DNA from: Macrostomum hystrix
Lineage: Eukaryota; Platyhelminthes; Macrostomidae
Reading direction: 5' to 3'
NCBI GenBank assembly: GCA_950097015.1
Contig: CATNEN010000037.1
Coordinates: 2,633,501-2,697,500 of the forward strand
DNA: 64,000 bases
Numbering within the stretch: the first letter of the stretch is position 1; each line of letters starts with the position of its first letter. This document shows, one piece after another, positions 24,601-36,700 of the stretch. Made by a program: the position numbers and the translations under genes. The notes beneath the pieces were generated by a model that saw only the letters and a program-made list of their open reading frames with translations, had not been told where the DNA came from and did not search any database.

Positions 24601-25244
24601 AGGCTGCGGAATGGTTTAGATCGTCGGTCTGATCTGTGTCTCGACTGGGACATCTCAGAGCTTCAGCCTGACTAAACCACTGCTTCAGCCTGACTAAACC
24701 ACTGCTTCAGCCTGACTAAACCACTACTTCAGCCTGACTAAACCACTGTTTCAGCCTGACTAAACCACTGCTTCAGCCTGACTAAACCACTGCTTCAGCC
24801 TGACTAAACCACTGCTTCAGCCTGACTAAACCACTGCTTCAGCCTGAATAAACCACTGCTTCAGCCTGACTAAACCACTGCTTCAGCCTGACTATTAAAT
24901 ATGAAACTTATTTGAGCTGAACATGAAACTCTTACCAAACAGGTATGCTATCCACACCAGACATCAGGCGGACCTTTTGCTGAAAAATTCCATCTGTGCA
25001 GGACTCGCCAACCAGTTTGAATGGATGATTTTCTCCGTCTAGGGTAACTACCGCGCCTAGAATATTGGTTTCGACACACTCTCCCAATAGGCTTCCTGAG
25101 GACCGCTGGACAGTCACAATAACACTTTCAGAAGGCGACTCGCCAGGCAAACAAAGCTGCTGGGTTGACCGAGTTCTAGAATTGCCTAATGGACATTCTG
25201 CAGCTGGTTGCACTTTGATTCGCACTTGCATTTCAAGACAGAAG
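21678..25244 (-). CDS. Divergent Rel/NF-kB-family protein with Gln-rich C-terminal repeats (5' end and one exon unresolved)
   Basis: Minus-strand exons 24936-25244, 24503-24644, 23026-about 23117, 22857-22942, 22564-22771 and 21678-22360. The last four junctions are phase-consistent. The first exon shows VRIKVQP, LPGE and HPFKLVGESCTDG, matching Rel VEIIEQP, IPGE and HPxxLVGxxCxDG with the same 30-residue spacing from the first to PGE. FRSLEKVMVTAC continues the N-terminal domain. LSIVDILPAHRCCNGRDPI and the IEVSMEIPCF...CRFTVTM strands fit the dimerisation domain. EPRRKIPG is a likely nuclear signal. The tail has ten-residue SQQAVPFQQV repeats, a plausible activation domain, and ends DELMEIISRDTA. 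The DNA-contact loop RxRYxCEG is not conserved. An exon between 23118 and 24502 (perhaps near 24270-24350) is probably missing from this model. The RHD assignment rests on motif alignment by eye. Confidence 0.7.
21955..22235 (-). repeat. 30-bp coding tandem repeat in the Rel-like gene
   Basis: About nine in-frame units encode SQQAVPFQQV, then QQVQLPFQPA variants. Unit length is a multiple of three, so copy number can vary without breaking the frame. Neighbouring units are nearly identical in DNA. Confidence 0.9.
23425..24040. repeat. Minisatellite, 19-20-bp unit, about 31 copies
   Basis: Units of GACGCTTAGATCGTTCAAGA with GTTTGAGA and CTTGGTCG variants, inside an intron region of the Rel-like gene. 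Confidence 0.93.
24655..24897. repeat. Minisatellite, 22-bp unit, 11 copies
   Basis: Units of CTTCAGCCTGACTAAACC plus ACTG fill the intron between the first two Rel-homology exons, beginning about 40 bases after the donor. Confidence 0.95.
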
Positions 25245-28200
25245 CTGAAGGTTGAAATTATTATAGGCCCTAGTGAAATATTTGGAAGTAATTATATAAC
25301 GAATCAAAGGTTGGAAAATATATAATATCTAAAACCTTAGAAAAGAAAATACAAGTAAAAAATGTCAATTATCAAATAATATTAACAATGTCTTTAAATA
25401 TTGTTATGAGAGGCTAGCCACTGTTATAAGATAATTAAGGTAGTAATAATTATGGATTAGACTCAGGGGGAGTGGAGCCACTTTTGTTTAGGGAGGGGGA
25501 ATGCATTGTCAGTTAGGATCCCAATTCCAATTAGAAGTTAAATATTTAGCTGGTAACCAGACTTCTGAACTTCAGACTTTAGAAAAATAAGTTAAAAGTT
25601 TTAATCTCTGCCTAAGGAAGACAATTTCTATCCTTGAGGTGTAAATTCACCCAGTTGTAAATTGGGATCAGACTAAGCTAAGATATAACTTTGGGCGAGT
25701 GTGTTAGTAGTACTAAAAGTGTAGTTACTTTGTAGTAGCCTTCACAAGACTACTGGCGTAGATAGATCTCTAATTTTATAATCATAAATATTTCAAATAT
25801 TTTACAAATATAACAAAGACTAGCTGAATTAGGTTATATTAAGGTACATAGATATTATCAATTGATCAAAACATAGGCCCTAGTAGACTGTACATGTGTT
25901 CCGATAAATTATGTTTTGATATCACTTAGCTAATGTATATTGAATAGGGCCTTAAAATTAGAAAGACCATGAAGAGGTTTATTCAAATACCAACACTTTT
26001 CTTTTTTGCTAGGCCTATAAAATTGCTATAAAAACCAAGAACATTCAGAGCTAAAATACTGTGTTCTGTCCAATGAACCAACTTACAAATTATAAAATAT
26101 TGCCAAGAAAAAAAATTTTTGGGTGTGCGCCATAGTTAGGATCATGTAGTATGTAAGTATATGCCCAAAAATTCAGGTGTGCATTGGTGTTGCCTTGCCT
26201 ACAGGCCTATTTTGGCCAGCAGACATGGTTGGCATGCACTTGTTGCAAATTAAACTCTTGGATGCACACTTAGTGCTCAAGGTTAGTAAAATGTACATAT
26301 AACACGCATGACTAATAGTAAAAAGCAAGAAGTGATGTTGACAAGAGAAAATTGACTATGTCCAGGCTATGGGGTGTCTGCTAGCAAAGACCACCAATAT
26401 TAGATATAATTTTCCTGCTCACAAAATTTCATAATATAACCATGTTGGCTATTAGGCCTAGCATTGATCATAGTACATTGATACTACTGCACATTTTCAG
26501 CCTAGGCTACAATTTCCACTGAATGACTCAATCCTAGCTTGTTTTAAAAATTCTGAACTTAAATGGGTTTGATTTTGAAGTGTTTCTCTGAAACTTTTTT
26601 CTGGCCTTACATCTGCTCAAGATGTCCGTAGCGTAAAATTTGGCGTTATAACTTTAAGAAACAGTAGCCAGTATGGCTTAAGCCAGTATGAAAATATATT
26701 CATAAAACTCGCCCTTCGACTGATACTTTTAAGTCCTCGCCGTCAGTGCTAGGTCACTGACGGTGGTCAGTCAGTGATCCAGACTCATCGATTAATAGAA
26801 AAGTGTTTAAATTTGTGCGAAACACGTTTCTCGAAAATAAGCTCACGAAGAAACACAGTTAGGGGAAAATTTTAGAAGTTGAATTTCTTATAGAAAACAG
26901 AGACAAAATATGTATGTTAAATATACATAGATATGTCGATAAACTAATGCGTAGTTATAGTTCATGCAAAACTATACTAAGGTATAAACTAGGTATAAAC
27001 TAAGGTATAATTTATCGAGTTTTATTAAGTAGCATACACAATCGTTAACATGGCTTAATACGAGTATTGTATATAAAAATTCAGCCATCAACTTGTACTT
27101 AACTCCTAGCATTATATTTTTACAAATCCGCCCGAGATAAAATATATGCTGTTGGGAGATATCTAATATAGATCAAGGACTCCGTTAAACTACAATTGTA
27201 TATTCTTCCTATTGTTGTCGGAAACTCTTAGGCCCCTAATAATAGAGCGGTTTCGATCACTGAACAGCTGTCGGGGCATGTTGGTCGGTGTTAATTGGAC
27301 AGTAAAAAATCCGCTTATGATCGGTCAATCAGATCATCCGTATTTACTCCATTCTAGAGTCCCACATTCACATGAAGTTGCGTACACTCAGCTAATTATT
27401 GAGATAAATTTCTAGACCATTGGTGTTATTATTGCATGATGCAACCTTCTGAGTTTTTTATTTTCAGAAATGGGTAGCAAATGCCTAGCGTAATTGAATT
27501 CGCTTTCTTGCCATTACTCATGATTTTTAGAGATTTCGATCATTTCCTTGAGTAATTAAGATTTGGTGCTTTGTGGGTATAAAATGTGAATCCTAAAAAT
27601 TCAATAAGAATGATTGCTTAGCTTTTTTAATTAGTATATGGTCCCAATCAATATTTTATGTTGTTTATTTACGCGCCAGCAGGCAATAAATGCGCGTACA
27701 AATACTGCCCATCTACTTGAAGTAGTATGGTTAGAAAAATTTTTATGCCCGTACCGTTGTGATTGTCTCATAAACTCTAGATTCGATCACAATTGACCTC
27801 TGATGAGCCTTGCGATTATGTACACTCATGAAAAGCGTTAAATTCGAATGATAATTATAGAGAAGGTCGTTCAATATAGTAAGATATCTCGCTAGAAACT
27901 AATCGAAATGATAAAAATTAGAAAAATAAAACGCTCAAATTTGGACGCAATTTTAGCAATTACCAACCAAGGAGTACAATTATTTAAGTAACTCCTACTA
28001 GTATATAGCTTCTAGTTGTCCTTGGTAATTTAGTTTTCTCAGTTTATCTTCAGAAAAGCCATATCTTATACATAGACCATTCAGCAAATTTTTATTGTTT
28101 AAAGAGACTCGTTGGTTGTTCTAGAATTATCTATTGTTTTGCTATTTTGCTTTATGTGCTTTTAACTCCCAACCCGTCTTAATGCCTCATATAGCTCAAA

Positions 28201-29610
28201 TTACACCGCGACTTCGTGCTGCAACACTATAGTTAAACGAAATTACGAAAATATTTCAACAGTTGTAATTTTGCTTAAAAGTGCATAATTTATTACAACT
28301 ATTTCAACGCCGATTGTAAGAATACTTATAATTATTGCAAGTATGACAGTCGAATCATTTTAAATGACTGCAAGCACGTTTAGCTACACGGACAATATAT
28401 TATATATTTGTACTTAATGCTATACGAGACAGAATCACAGAATCTTACAATTTTGGTAATACTATTGGACTCGTGAATAGTTAAAACAGCCTATAAATCT
28501 CGAATTGAATTCCCTCATAGGCCAAAGTATGACATCAAGTAGTGCATAATAACAGTAGAGCTACTAATCTAATACTCTAATACTCTTTGGGACTGAGTCC
28601 CGGAGAGCGAGGTACTTGAGGTGCGCACCTAGTCTTAGTCCTTGCTTGAAGCAAAAAGCGGAGGCCTGGTCTGTGAGAAAAAATTCGAATAACAATTAAA
28701 ATGAGCAGCAGTTCAACGAGCCAAACTCTAGTCTGCTTCACTTCTCGCCTATCGTTGCTTAATAGTATGCGGAGTATACTGCACACAGCAAGGCCGCTCG
28801 CACTAAAGTTCTGTCGAACTAATCGCAAGCAAAGAACTGTGACGCCCGTGCGTTCTCAGTAAGTATAGACCGCAGTGCACTCGCTAGACTTGCTATTCTA
28901 CCGGCCCTTCATCCATCTCTGACGACGGCACATAAAATGTGTAATTTCCTGACCCAATCCACGCGTGAATGTGTATGCTCCTATTAGTCGCTCCTGCTTG
29001 ACCGGAGTACTTGGCAAGGAAATGTACACCCAAGACTGCAGCTGCATGAAATGCCAGGTTTGAAAAGAAATTCAGAACATCTCTTTCCTTGCCCCTCCAC
29101 CTCCTTCAAGCTCCGACTGTACTCAGGCGCTCCCTCATACCCCCTCTTCCTCTTCTCTGTTGTGTGGCCCGGTTGCCTAGTTGTAGTGACGGCCCACCCC
29201 GCGCAAGGCCCTCCATTCAGGCCCTATTAATTCAGATGCTCCCCACCCGCTCTCATTACTCACTGCTCATCCTTGTCCACCCCTTCTATCCTGGACTGGC
29301 TCTCCCATCTCTATTCTCGTTCCCTTCCTATACAAATTCCTTCCAATCCCCAGTATTTCCCTCATTTTCCCAGCCCAGCCAGCTCTTCACGGATAAAAAG
29401 CTGCTTTGAAATAATCATCAAAGGCCTGATCGCGATAAGAGAGTTTGCTTGCAGTGGTGGATCTTGCAGGTCCGGATATTGCGGGGCAAATTTGAATCGC
29501 AAGGAGCTTAGCCAGCTTGATAGTTGTAGCAACAAACTCGCGTCAGACAGCGCAGACACGGCCTCCGCGACTCATTTCCACCCGTTGCGCCTATATAAGC
29601 GGCCAAAGGC
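25245..29610. other. AT-rich intergenic region
   Basis: No convincing coding frame on either strand. It may contain 5' exons of the Rel-like gene (minus) and the promoter of the glucosyltransferase gene (plus). It holds TAGGCCTA-type words at 25264-25272, 25874-25882, 26010-26017 and 26453-26460. A short inverted pair brackets the end of the glucosyltransferase flank near 28560-28620 but is not clearly a transposon. Confidence 0.45.
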
Positions 29611-30944
29611 ATGCATTACTACAACTGGTTCTACTTTTTCGAGTTGGCATTCGCAGCCGGTGTTGTCGTTATTCTTATTCTACTGGTCGCGGCACACACT
29701 ATCGCCATCGTGTGCGCAAGGTCCTACTTTTACAAGAAGGTAACATTTGAGCCCGCGGCGTTAGAGGCTGGCCTACCTGGCGTGTCCATCATCAAGCCGC
29801 TGGTTGGCATAGACAAGAATGTGTACACCAACTTGGAGACCTACTTCACTCTGGACTACCCGAACTATGAGCTGTTATTCTGCCTGGAGAGTGCGGACGA
29901 CGCAGTCAACATGGTGGTCGACACGCTGGTACAGAAATACCCGAAAGTGGACGCCCGAGTGTTCACGTCTCCAATGCGCTACAATGTCAATCCAAAGATT
30001 AACAACATGATGCAGGGCTACCAAGCTGCAAAGTACGACCTCGTGATGATCTCCGACAGCGGCGTCAAGATGCGGCCAGAAGCATTGGCGGACATGGTGT
30101 GGTGCATGTCACAAAAGGACGTGGGCATTGTGCACCAGATGCCATTCATCGAACAGCGGCCCGGCTTCCGCAACCTGGCGCATTCCACGTACTTCGGCTG
30201 CTCGCACGCCAAGTTTTACATAGCCGCCTACTGCCTGGGCATCAACTGCTGCACTGGAATGTCATGCCTGGTGCGCAAGCCAGTAGTCGACAAGCTGCCT
30301 GGTGGTCTGGCCTACTTCGGTCGCTACCTGGCCGAAGATTTCTTCCTGGCGCAGCACTTCATTGCCAACGGCTACAAACTGGCGCTGTCGCACCTGCCGG
30401 CACTGCAAGATGGCACCGGAGAGATCGTCAGTCTGCGCAGGCGTCTCATTCGATGGCTTCAGCTGCGCACCGCCATGGTGCCCCATGTGGTGAGTAGGCC
30501 GACATCTTTGTCGCAATTAGCACTCTAGAGAATATTCAAACTGACACCAAACGAACATGTCAACCAACTGTACAGGTTCTACTAGAACTGGTGTCCGAAT
30601 GCCTCGTGTCCGGCCTCATGGGCGCCTGGGCCCTCGCCTTCCTCCTGCCGGGCCTCGTGAATCCGGCCGTCTACTTTCTCAGCCACTGCCTGGTGTGGCT
30701 GTTGGCAGACTACGCCATGCTGTGCAGCTGCCTGGACCCCACCGAGTCACCGATGTTCAACAGATTGGCCTTTCTATTCTCTTGGCTGCTCTGCATCGCC
30801 ACGCAGCCGGTCACCCTTCTGCGGTCGCTTTGCCAATCCGAAATCGTCTGGCGCGACAAGCGCTTCCGTCTGCAGTGGGGCGGCTCCACCGTGGAGCTGC
30901 CGGCCCTGCCCATGAACCTCAGCGCGGTCAGGCAGTCGGTATGA
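29611..30944 (+). CDS. UGCG: Ceramide glucosyltransferase (glucosylceramide synthase)
   Basis: Two phase-0 exons, 29611-30489 and 30576-30944, encode 415 residues. The enzyme transfers glucose from UDP-glucose to ceramide on the cytosolic face of the Golgi, the first step to most glycosphingolipids. An N-terminal membrane anchor (about 8-36) precedes a GT21-type domain: PGVSIIKPLVGID (56-68), ESADD (93-97), NPKINNMMQGY, SDSGV with Asp149, VHQMPF, CCTGMSCLVRK, AEDFF with Asp243 and RRLIRW (277-282), the (R/Q)xxRW motif. The second exon carries hydrophobic membrane segments and ends IVWRDKRFRLQWGG, as in family members. All catalytic signatures are present. The start is the first ATG giving the anchor. 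Alternative: none likely. Confidence 0.95.
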
Positions 30945-33767
30945 TGACTGCTCTTTGTCCCTATTTCCCCAGTTTGTCCCAAGTTCTGCTATATCGATAT
31001 TTCGTGGTTACGATCAGCACCTATCGATGCCGTCCATCCTGAGCTGGAAGAGTTACTCATTCGTCCATTACAATTGGTTGATCCACTAACATTGAAATCG
31101 GTGCTAATTGGCCCCAACTGAATAGCGATTAGCGAGCACTAGAGTCCAAACAAAGCGCGCTTCTAGTACCTTGAGCTCTGATGCTCCAAAGGTTTTACGA
31201 GATGTAAAACTCTGAGCTGTTGGAGCATTGATGCTAGGAAGTTCGCATAGATGTTCAGACTCTAGACTCTAGCTCCCACCGCACCTGCTCTGATTGATAT
31301 AAGTTACAGTAGCTGAGTTAAAATATTTTCCTATATTGCTTAACCTGATCCAGCTGCCGCGCTGCATTTTATCCTACTCCCTGGACCCGAATCCCAACTG
31401 CTGATATGTGTCTGCTGCCTCTAGATTTCGCCTCAGCCAGATTAGTTTGCGAAGCTTCAAACTATTTATCTGCTTTTCTTTCGAAGTAAATCCACTGCAG
31501 AGTCTCCCATTTTACTGTGCCCACAACACCTGATTTAGCTATTAATAAAATGCTTTTAGTGCGCTGACTTAAAGGCTGCTTTGTTCTTTAGCTCTTTGTT
31601 TTCCTTTAAACTAACCAGTTAGCTCCTTGTTGATCTGCTTTGCTAGTTACATAACAGTAAAATTTATCCCCATTGTGTTCAACTCACAATGAGCGTTTCA
31701 GCTAGAAGCAGTTTCGCTTTCTACCGGAATTTTGTCGATGCGGACATCAAATATTCTATTGATGACCTCCCTCTCTCTGTAACATTTTTATTCAAGCAAA
31801 ATACAAGTAATTAGCTGGAGTTAACAAGCAGCAGTCAATTAGCTATAATGAATTGATTGGTAAGCATAAGCAAGCCATTGCTTCCCTTTGAGTTCTCACT
31901 TTGAAATATAATTTACAATGGTATGTAACTGCGAAGCATGCAATTAGTGCAGTATATTTCCGCTATTGCAACTGACCATTTTTATTAGTCTTTTCCGTAG
32001 TTTTATTGTGTTATTTTGCACTACAAGCACGTTTCATCGGTCTAGTTTATAGTTGTACTGTTTCAACTGACAAGACTGGGCGTTCACTGGGCGTATTATA
32101 GGTGTAGTTTCTAACAAGCGTAGTTAAGACAAACAGAAGCGCTTATTCAGACTAAGCTATCTACGAGTAGTTTTAGAGGCGTTATAGAGAGGCTGAGACA
32201 GTTGAAACTCGAAAGTACACATTTTGGTTGGAGACGAACTGTGTTATGCCTAGTGCGAGTGCGATTCAGTCTAGATGCAATGAGCTGAAGCCAATGGCCT
32301 AGTTACTCATTATCTCGACCACGCCCCATCTTCGTGACAGGCAGGAGGAGGCGAGAGAAGCGGCCATGTATAGCATCATTGTTTGTGATGAACGGGGCAT
32401 ATTGGCCAACCAACAGAAAAGCATTTGCCTATCAGCTTAGTGCAGCTAAGAGAGCTGCGAATATGCGAAAAGAGAGGAGAGCTGGGCGAGGATGAGGTAT
32501 AGAGAGGCCCTACTGACAACAATAGGCGAGGTTGAGCCAACGAAGCCCACCCCAGCCCTGAATATGGCCGCGCAGTGCAGTCGGAATGTGAAACAGGGGA
32601 AGGAATGGAGACACAAGCATATAGCTAGGAGTGTGACCACTTGGGCCATGGATTCAGATGCGTCGCTGCCAATAAGCTCGGCTGTCGGCTGCCTTGGCAA
32701 CCGCGAGCTGCATGGGAGCTAGAGAGAGAGAGAGAGAGAGAGCTCAGAGCGGAGAGCGGAGGGATAGAAGAAAGAGAGAATGCTTTGAATTGAGTTGCAA
32801 AGCTGCACTATTAAGCGAAGTAAGGTAAAAATTACTTATAAAACAGAGGCCAATGAATTTACAAGTCAGATAGCATCACCTAGTGGAGCCGCTAGCCATG
32901 GCCGCCCTACGCTAGCACAAAATACTTTTTTTGATACTGTCACTAGTCGAATGTGGTCACTATTTAGCAAAATTTTCTCTAAAATTACAAAAAAATAAGA
33001 AACCAAACTAAAGAATTAATAGTTCCAATTATAAGCTCAATACAGTTTGGGCAATCCCTTCAAGCTAGCTAGTTAAACAGGTATCGCGAAATAACATCAT
33101 AGCAGCTTTATGATACTTTCATAGCGTCAAGGTAAAAGAACGTATGAAACAGATGCTACGAGTATTTATAACGAGACGCATTCAAATTTAACGGAATCAT
33201 TCTCAGCTAGTCAGTGTTACACACATGGTGCCACATAGGCTCCGTGTAAGCCCGTTACTCGTATATTTCAAACTTAGCATGTAAATTAACAAAAACTATT
33301 AGCTATCAAATTTTAATTTCTTTCGCCGAGAAGTGATCAATCGTAATACATTGTCTATGGGAGATACCGACAAAGGAGAATTCACCGCGACGGAAACAGG
33401 AAATATCAATTTATAGGAAATCAACATGCACTAGTGTTGTTGTCTTCAGCTTTTTCTTTGAGTAGAGTTTGAGTCGATTGTTTAATGAAAGTAACTGCTC
33501 AACCGTTTCGGCTGCTGCCGGAGAAAAAGTTCATCTGAAAATAAATTATTTTGGATAGAGGACGACACGCATCATACTGCTTTGAGTAGTTTTATAAAAC
33601 ATGAAGTCTAACAATAGAGTGCCTTTAATTAGCACATACCGCTTGTATTTTGAATTTTTTGTCTCAAAAAATGAAATAACAACAACGCTTTTTCGGTGAT
33701 TGGTCCTAACAAACGTCCTTTATAAGATGGGATTATAGGATAAATATCTGAATCAATCACAGCTTAC
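30945..33767. other. Intergenic region, no gene recognised
   Basis: Unclassified AT-rich sequence with a pure GA dinucleotide run at about 32720-32741 beside a GGAGAGCGGAG stretch. Short frames near 32446-32722 have no family features. Confidence 0.45.
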
Positions 33768-36700
33768 CACTGTGTCGCTGAGGGCGTTAAAACTGGACCG
33801 CCTTGTGGCGCTAGAGTCGCCGGCTCGGTCCTGCAGTACAATGGGATATGGATTGATACACGCTGATGCCTCGGAAACTAATTTTCTTTTTTTCAGATCC
33901 CACTGCTGCATACTCAGGTCCCACTTCAGCATACTCAGGTCCCACTTCAGCATCCCCAGATCCCACTCCTTCTTCCCCAGATCCCACTCCTTCTTCCCCA
34001 GATCCCACTCCTGCATGCCCAGATCCCACTCCTTCTTCCCCAGATCCCACTCCTGCATGCCCAGATCCCACTCCTTCTTCCCCAGATCCCACTCCTTCTT
34101 CCTCAGATCTCACTTTTGCATCCCCAGATCCCACTTTTGCATCCCCAGATCCACTTCAGCATCCTCAGGTCCCACTTCAGCAGCCCCAGATCCCCAGATG
34201 TTAAAAGTCGCTCTCACGGGCATGAGGTTGTAGGTTGATGGCCTTCGGCTAGACTGCTTTGAGCTTTGCGGTGAGTTAAACGAAGCCTCCCCTACCGGCT
34301 GCCAAGCTGCCGCCGCTGCTCCCGACGCCGAAGCTGCAGGCACCGCTCATTGATGAAGCTGACGTAGGGCCGGCGGGGCCGGCGGCAGTCGTCGGCGCGG
34401 TGTTGACGCTGTGTCGTCTTGGCTGAACAGCTGTCGGCAAGGACAAGTGTGAAGCTGCGGTTAGCATCCTCCTGCAATGTTTTGCGTGTGTTACAGGTTT
34501 TAATCCCAGTCCAGTCTGTCTGGCTCTGACTGCACTAAATATTTAAATCGGGTAGTGTGCGATGCACCTGCATGTGTGATAACCAACGACCATGAGCAGT
34601 TATTTACCTATAGAAATTAAGCATCATTAGTTAACAATGAAACATGCACAATAACCAGTTGCTTGGGTAAAGATCAGATATCGATTTACATTGGGAAAAA
34701 AATTTACCAGGGATCAGCAGTGTTAGTGACAAAGGAACAATAATGCCCGGGAGAAAGGCTGGGAAATAATCAAGCTGAGAAAATTGAATGAATTGACTAG
34801 ATCAGGGCTGCCAAGAAAGAAATAATGGAGAGCGGAGGCTGACGATTGCACTGAGATTTCAATTGTCTGACTGGCGTTTCGCTTCGCCATTCGTATTGAT
34901 GGCTGATGAATTCTGAGAGCTACTCAAAATAATTCAATAGAAATTAATGTCAGTCTGTAAAGTATAAAAAACAGAGATATTTTTTAGGGGGTGGGATGAA
35001 AAGTGAGAAGGGGTAGGAAATGAAGAGAGAGAGAAAATTGAGGCATGGGTACAGGGATACAGGGAGACACAGAGGAACATAGAGACAGAGACAGAGACAG
35101 AGACAGAGACAGAGACAGAGATAGAGACAGAGGCAGATACAGAATGAGACAGAGAGACAGAGATAGAGACAGAGATAGAGATAGAGACAGAGATAGAGAT
35201 AGAGACAGAGATAGAGATAGAGACAGAGACAGATACAGAATGAGACAGGGAGACAGAGATAGAGACAGGGATAGAGACAGAGACAGAGACAGTGGCAGAG
35301 ACAGAGACAGATAGAGAATGAGACAGAGAGACAGAGACAGAGACAGTGGCAGAGACAGAGACAGATAGAGAATGAGACAGAGAGACAGAGACAGAGACAG
35401 TGGCAGAGACAGAGACAGATAGAGAATGAGACAGAGAGACAGACAGAGACAGTGGCAGAGACAGAGACAGATAGAGAATGAGACAGAGAGACAGAGACAG
35501 AGACAGTGGCAGAGACAGAGACAGATAGAGAATGAGACAGAGAGACAGAGACAGAGACAGTGGCAGAGACAGAGACAGATAGAGAATGAGACAGAGAGAC
35601 AGATAAGAGACAGAGACAGGGACAGATAGAGAATGAGACAGAGAGACAGATAAGAGACAGAGACAGAGACAGATAGAGAATGAGACAGAGAGACAGATAA
35701 GAGACAGAGACAGAGACAGATAGAGAATGAGACAGAGAGACAGATAAGAGACAGAGACAGGGACAGAGACAGATAGAGAATGAGACAGAGAGACAGAGAC
35801 AGAGACAGTGGCAGAGACAGAGACAGATAGAGAATGAGACAGAGAGACAGACAGAGACAGTGGCAGAGACAGAGACAGATAGAGAATGAGACAGACAGAC
35901 AGAGACAGAGACAGTGGCAGAGACAGAGACAGATAGAGAATGAGACAGACAGACAGAGACAGAGACAGATAGAGACAGAGACAGTGGCAGAGACAGAGAC
36001 AGATAGAGACAGAGACAGTGGCAGAGACAGAGACAGGCAGAGACAGAGACAGATAGAGAATGAGACAGACAGACAGAGACAGAGACAGATAGAGAATGAG
36101 ACAGTGGCAGAGACAGAGACAGTGGCAGAGACAGAGACAGATAGAGAATGAGACAGACAGACAGAGACAGAGACAGATAGAGAATGAGACAGACAGACAG
36201 AGACAGAGGTGTATACGCAGGTAACAGAGGTGTACACGAAAATGGTGGTAGATGTTTAATAAGTTGAGAAGGGAACGGAAGAGATAAAAAAAGGAGAGGG
36301 AGTTGTATGATAATAAAGTGAGGATGAAAATGAAATGAAGCCTAAAGAGAGGAATGCAATCATAGGAAAGGCAAGGCAGCAGGGAAGGTTGCAATTCAAT
36401 TTTAGCCACCAGTTGTAGGATGGCAGCTCAGGAAATTACGACTTGGCGTGCTGATAAAAAGTGCAGCCGCTTCAACTTGCCGACCTTGATGGGATTTGGC
36501 TGATAGATTTTGCGCCAGGTAATAATAATATCAGGCAGGCAGCTTTAGTGGGAATAATTTTTACCTGAACGCGCAACTACTGTCTCTGTTAGTCACTTTT
36601 TCCTCTAAGATTTTTTAAAAAGTCCATTGTTTAGATGAATAGCGACTGTGCTAGTGTCGCTAAACTGAAACGATTCCCATGCACAAAGCAATTGCGAAGA

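Noticed and set aside
28577-28828. 83-codon minus-strand frame with a hydrophobic stretch
   Set aside because: No homology, splice or context evidence; consistent with chance.
29591-29598. TATATAAG as the TATA box of the glucosyltransferase gene
   Set aside because: Only about 13 bases upstream of the start codon, too close to be its promoter element unless translation starts later.
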